Source: Algoriphagus ornithinivorans (GTDB lineage Bacteria; Bacteroidota; Bacteroidia; Cytophagales; Cyclobacteriaceae). Taken from it: DNA of 64,000 nt. Shown one piece after another: positions 60,853 through 64,000 of this stretch. Numbering within the stretch: position 1 is the stretch's first letter; every line of letters starts with the position of its first letter. The position numbers were made by a program, and so were the translations under genes. The stretch lies in contig NZ_FOVW01000014.1 of assembly GCF_900115305.1 (NCBI RefSeq), forward strand, positions 1 through 64,000, read 5' to 3'. The notes beneath the pieces are model-generated. The model saw only the letters and a list, made by a program, of their open reading frames with translations. It ran no database searches and was not told the origin of the DNA.

Positions 60853-61395
60853 TTGAAGCCCTTTGCCTTTTGTTTTCTAAGCACTCTCAATAATCTGATT
60901 ATTTTTGTAAAAAATTTAAGCGTTTTGGATCATTCAGTCTTTGTAAAGCAATTTAGAGATCAGGGTTTTTTGTCAATTAAAGAGGGAAATGGCAAAGTCA
61001 TCACTCTTTTGCAGGCTAGTCATTGGAAACCTGAGATGGGCACTGACTGGGTTTACCTATTATTTGATTTATTTCAAATTCGGTCAGTTTCGGAGCAATT
61101 TTCTGAAATTTCCCTGGATATCGTTGAGTTTGCAAGCAAGCCCACGATTTATACCAGCCCGGCTAATATTTTAATACCTGAGGGTTTGCCAGTTGAGGGG
61201 AAAATCCGTTTTTCATTAATCCGTGAACCGGATTGGAATAAGTTACTTTTTCAGATTTCTCAACCTGTTTTGGTTAAACTTGAAAGTGATAGACCTGCAG
61301 AAGTGGAGACCAAAAAACTATTTCCATTATTTAGCCCTTCTTTGAAAGAGCTCTACTTAGGACCTGAAGGAGACGTAAAAATCATCAAAGGATGA
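60853..61395 (+). CDS. Diverged YrdC/Sua5-like protein, start uncertain
   Basis: A frame of up to 180 codons, coupled to cca by an ATGA overlap. No ATG is available near the 5' end. The longest version uses TTG at 60853; a TAnnTTTG box at 60900-60907 would instead favour TTG at 60925 (about 157 residues). The second half, KPTIYTSPANILIPEGLPVE then GKIRFSLIREPDWNKLLFQI, SQPVLVKLESDRPAE and the closing GDVKIIKG, resembles the layout of the YrdC/Sua5 threonylcarbamoyl-AMP synthase domain (the region P-T-x-I, I-R-x-x, 'STSAN' and the C-terminal motif). The lysine/PT-x-T-x-YG nucleotide site of the N terminus is absent, so catalysis is doubtful. Similarity is from memory and needs checking. Confidence 0.5.
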   Translation: MKPFAFCFLSTLNNLIIFVKNLSVLDHSVFVKQFRDQGFLSIKEGNGKVITLLQASHWKPEMGTDWVYLLFDLFQIRSVSEQFSEISLDIVEFASKPTIYTSPANILIPEGLPVEGKIRFSLIREPDWNKLLFQISQPVLVKLESDRPAEVETKKLFPLFSPSLKELYLGPEGDVKIIKG

Positions 61396-62810
61396 ATTTT
61401 AAAAACCAATTAGATCAAGATCCAATATTTTCAAAAGTCGCCAAAGCTGCAGAAAAGCTGGGTTTAGAGACCTATGTGGTTGGTGGATATGTCAGAGATT
61501 TAATTTTAGGAAGACCTTGTAAGGATCTTGACTTTACTTGCGTGGGAAGCGGAATTGCTTTAGCTGAAGAGGTAGTAAAGCAATTTGATTACCATGTTCC
61601 TTTGTCTGTTTTTAAAAACTTTGGAACAGCCATGCTGAAGCTAGAAGATTCAGAGTTGGAATTCGTGGGGGCAAGGAAAGAATCATACAGATCAGAGAGT
61701 CGAAAGCCTATCGTAGAGGATGGAACTTTACAGGAAGATCTGGAGCGAAGAGATTTCACAATCAACGCGATGGCGATTTCCCTTAACTCCAAAGATTATG
61801 GGGATTTGTTGGATCCTTTTGATGGTTTGAATGATCTTAAAAAGAAGAACATTCAAACTCCTTTAGATCCTGAAATTACTTTTTCTGACGACCCATTGAG
61901 AATGATGCGGGCAATTCGTTTTGCCGCTCAATTGGAGTTTGATATAGAAGCGGATACCTTTTATGCAATCAGCCAAAATGCTCATAGGTTGAAAATTGTT
62001 TCGGCTGAGCGGATCCTTACGGAACTGAATAAAATTATTCAGACACCAAAGCCTTCTTATGGGTTTAAGCTACTTTTTGCGAGTAAGCTATTACATGAAT
62101 TTTTTCCTGAAATGGTTGAATTGCAGGGAGTAGATTCTGTGGATGATAAATCCCACAAAGACAATTTTTATCATACCCTTCAGGTGCTAGACAATGTAGC
62201 CACTGTCAGTGAGGATCTCTGGCTAAGGTGGGCAGCTATTCTGCATGACATTGCTAAGCCAGCTACTAAAAGGTTTAATCCTAAAGTAGGCTGGACATTT
62301 CATGGGCATGAAGATAAAGGTGCAAGGATGACTCCTGGTATTTTTAAGAGGATGAAGCTGCCAATGGATGAAAGAATGAAATATGTCCAAAAGTTGGTAA
62401 GGCTTCATTTACGTCCAATAGCTCTAGTGAAAGATGAGGTTACGGATTCTGCTTTGAGGAGGCTTTTATTTGATGCAGGAGATGCTATAGATGATTTGAT
62501 GAAACTTTGCAGGGCTGATGTTACTTCCAAAAACAATAAAAAGGTAAAACGATACCTTGAAAATTTCGATAAAGTGGAGCGGAAACTCCAAGAGGTGGAG
62601 GAGAAAGATCAGGTGAGAAATTTTCAGCCACCTATCGGCGGTGAAGAAATAATGGAAACTTTTGATCTGAAGCCTTCAAAAATCGTTGGAGATATCAAAG
62701 AAGAAATTAAAGAAGCTATATTGGAGGGCAAAATTCACAACAAGCCTGAGGAAGCAAGAAAGCTGATGCTTGAAATTGCCATTGCCAAAGGCTTATCACC
62801 TAAAAAATAA
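61392..62810 (+). CDS. cca: CCA tRNA nucleotidyltransferase with HD domain
   Basis: A 472-residue class II nucleotidyltransferase. Its head domain has YVVGGYVRDLILGRPCKDLD with the metal-binding DLD, the ERRDFTINAMAI flexible motif and DDPLRMMRAIRFAAQL. After about residue 240 comes an HD-type phosphohydrolase domain (HDIAKPATKRF, and FHGHEDKGARM). It adds or repairs the CCA end of tRNAs. This fits the tRNA-Gln here, whose CCA is not encoded. Coupled by 4 bp to the preceding frame. Followed by a TPR gene after 26 bp. Confidence 0.92.
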   Translation: MNFKNQLDQDPIFSKVAKAAEKLGLETYVVGGYVRDLILGRPCKDLDFTCVGSGIALAEEVVKQFDYHVPLSVFKNFGTAMLKLEDSELEFVGARKESYRSESRKPIVEDGTLQEDLERRDFTINAMAISLNSKDYGDLLDPFDGLNDLKKKNIQTPLDPEITFSDDPLRMMRAIRFAAQLEFDIEADTFYAISQNAHRLKIVSAERILTELNKIIQTPKPSYGFKLLFASKLLHEFFPEMVELQGVDSVDDKSHKDNFYHTLQVLDNVATVSEDLWLRWAAILHDIAKPATKRFNPKVGWTFHGHEDKGARMTPGIFKRMKLPMDERMKYVQKLVRLHLRPIALVKDEVTDSALRRLLFDAGDAIDDLMKLCRADVTSKNNKKVKRYLENFDKVERKLQEVEEKDQVRNFQPPIGGEEIMETFDLKPSKIVGDIKEEIKEAILEGKIHNKPEEARKLMLEIAIAKGLSPKK

Positions 62811-62836
62811 TTCTAATTTAAATACCTAGTAAAACA

Positions 62837-63544
62837 ATGAAGCAAGTATTATTGATGCTGCTTTTGGCTGTTTCAGCTCAAGGCTTATATGCTCAAACTT
62901 CCAATGATTCTATTCCTAAGCTGGATCCTAAAACTAAGCGCGTGCTTAACATCCAAGATCAGGCTGCTTATCAGTTGGCTATGAGGTACAACGATCCTGA
63001 GATGGCCAAAACCATGCTTTACAACTTAATCGTAAGAAACCCTGAAAATCTAAGGTTCCAAGAGGCTTTGGGTTCCCTGTATTTCGAAACAGGCCAATCC
63101 ACCTCTGCCGCTTTGGTTGCTTTGGATATTCTTCAAATCAATGATAAGAATGTAGGTGCCTTGGAAATTGCCGCGTATTCCTTGGAACAAGTAGGAGCGA
63201 TTGATCGGGCTTTGCCTCATTTTGAAAGTTTACATCTATTGACAGGTGATAATTTCAGTTTATATAAGTCCGGTTTTCTTCAGTATCAATTGAAGCGCTA
63301 TGATGAGGCAATGAATTCGGCAAATATGTTGATTAAAAATGCCAAGCCTGATGAAAAAATCGGTTTCCCAAAAAGCCAAACTGAGACTATTGAGGTTGGA
63401 ATGAAAGCTGCGGCCTTGAATTTAAAAGGAATGATTTATTTAGATAAGGGTTCAAAGACAGAAGCAAAAACAGCTTTTCAGGAAGCGGTACAACTGGAGC
63501 CGAATTTCGAATTGGCCAAAGAGAATTTGAAAAAGACACAATAA
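62837..63544 (+). CDS. Exported TPR protein
   Basis: A 235-residue periplasmic TPR protein. Signal peptide MKQVLLMLLLAVSAQGLYA, then repeated helices (FQEALGSLYFETGQSTSAAL, EIAAYSLEQVGAIDRALPHF, YKSGFLQYQLKRYDEAMNSA, LKGMIYLDKGSKTEAKTAFQ). It is probably a protein-protein scaffold in the periplasm. It lies 26 bp after cca and is likely cotranscribed with it, although no functional link is evident. Confidence 0.82.
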   Translation: MKQVLLMLLLAVSAQGLYAQTSNDSIPKLDPKTKRVLNIQDQAAYQLAMRYNDPEMAKTMLYNLIVRNPENLRFQEALGSLYFETGQSTSAALVALDILQINDKNVGALEIAAYSLEQVGAIDRALPHFESLHLLTGDNFSLYKSGFLQYQLKRYDEAMNSANMLIKNAKPDEKIGFPKSQTETIEVGMKAAALNLKGMIYLDKGSKTEAKTAFQEAVQLEPNFELAKENLKKTQ

Positions 63545-63547
63545 ATT

Positions 63548-63572
63548 AAAACCAGCGAAAGCTGGTTTTTTT
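63548..63572. terminator. Bidirectional terminator with GAAA loop
   Basis: AAAACCAGC (63548-63556) pairs with GCTGGTTTT (63561-63569) around the GNRA-type loop GAAA, followed by a T-run. It separates the TPR gene from the convergent small membrane gene. Confidence 0.88.
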
Positions 63573-63784
63573 TATAGCAAAAGTTTGTAAGCCAGAGTGC
63601 TGGTAATGATAGAAATACCAAAGCTCAAGAAAATGATCTTGGCGTAATTGGTAACGAATGTTTTTACGTTTTTTCCGGGGATTTTTACAGGGATGATCCT
63701 GGGACGGATTACCTCCTGCACGAGGGATAAGGTACCTAGAAAATAGACCAAAAATAAAAGCACATAACTTGCTACCGCCTCCAT
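63572..63784 (-). CDS. Small two-helix membrane protein (70 aa)
   Basis: A 70-residue protein with two hydrophobic segments, VASYVLLFLVYFLGTLSLVQ and AKIIFLSFGISIITSTLAYK, separated by a basic loop IRPRIIPVKIPGKNVKTFVT. It starts at an ATG at 63784 and ends at the terminator edge. No family is recognised. Another frame overlapping it (63546-63800) lacks a membrane-like or conserved composition and is judged a shadow. Confidence 0.6.
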   Translation of the reverse strand: MEAVASYVLLFLVYFLGTLSLVQEVIRPRIIPVKIPGKNVKTFVTNYAKIIFLSFGISIITSTLAYKLLL

Positions 63785-64000
63785 ATCTGCGAAAGTACAT
63801 TATTTCCCATTTCTTTAAAAACGCTTTTTAAAAGTTAACGATTTGATAATGAACAAAATATCTTTTTGATAAATATTTTGTTAGCATCGTTTGTTTTGTT
63901 TCATGATATAAATTCAAAGGATTGATTTCTTTCTGCATCTGTATATGCAAGAATCTTTTTTCCATAGAGGAATTTGTAATTAATAAAATTTTGATTCTAG
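63785..64000. other. Non-coding end of window
   Basis: AT-rich sequence upstream of the small membrane gene. It includes AAAATATCTTTTTGATAAATATTTT, an imperfect inverted region (starting near 63855) that might be regulatory. No gene is seen before the window edge. Confidence 0.4.

Noticed and set aside
63546..63800. 84-codon frame over the small membrane gene
   Set aside because: It is in another phase, crosses the terminator hairpin and has an atypical composition.

Overview
The window reads as chromosomal DNA of a Bacteroidota member, most likely Cytophagales and probably family Cyclobacteriaceae (Algoriphagus-like). Evidence: a SusC/SusD pair; two other large TonB-receptor or FG-GAP surface proteins; a LytTR/LytS two-component pair; promoter boxes of the Bacteroidota form TAnnTTTG (for example before ffh, prs, rpsF and the 48-residue gene at 17484); almost no Shine-Dalgarno sequences; and an S6-S18-L9 operon without ssb. 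The assignment rests on gene content and remembered family features, not on a search.

Layout. 1-334 is the end of an IS3-type insertion sequence cut by the window edge. 0.4-7.6 kb holds an MmcQ/YjbR protein and an orphan ABC ATPase, then a leftward SlyD / methyltransferase / YfhO group, ffh, and a guanine-deaminase-like enzyme. 7.57-9.09 kb has no genes and consists of dispersed repeats, with a ~545-bp unit present twice in tandem. 9.1-13.8 kb is a LytTR regulator, its sensor kinase and a divergent outer-membrane beta-barrel protein; the gap between them carries two perfect palindromes. 14-23 kb is mostly housekeeping: pdhB, an aldehyde dehydrogenase with a periplasmic rhodanese, a phosphodiesterase, a 48-residue basic protein missed by length cut-offs, hisS, ybaB, a glycosyltransferase, a PspC protein and a TPR protein.

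23-36.4 kb is the main accessory block: SusC, SusD and a 1172-residue FG-GAP/ASPIC lipoprotein; a convergent creatininase-family hydrolase; then a tight operon of a Tat-exported glycosylasparaginase, CutC and an FG-GAP lipoprotein with a CxxCH haem motif. I infer a surface uptake system coupled to cleavage of GlcNAc-asparagine linkages. 36.4-40.6 kb has a CBS protein, metZ under a SAM-I riboswitch, and the prs-rplY-pth cluster.

40.8-51.4 kb holds an M14 carboxypeptidase-like exoprotein, a Cys-motif protein of unknown function, a dienelactone hydrolase, an EcsC protein, tRNA-Gln(UUG), rpsF-rpsR-rplI, a coiled-coil membrane protein, two methyltransferases, apaG and ung. 51.7-59.6 kb is the leftward parA-parB-DUF5683-dapB-lepB operon, then yidC and pyrG. 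59.6-64 kb carries a small HTH protein, an apparently degenerate YrdC/Sua5-like protein translationally coupled to a CCA-adding enzyme, a TPR protein and a 70-residue membrane protein.

Most genes belong to known families and I found no clear undescribed multi-gene system. The best leads are the glycosylasparaginase/CutC/haem-FG-GAP operon, the degenerate YrdC-cca pair, the structured leader plus LacI-like operator before susC, the alternative pairing downstream of the SAM riboswitch, and several unassigned small proteins.
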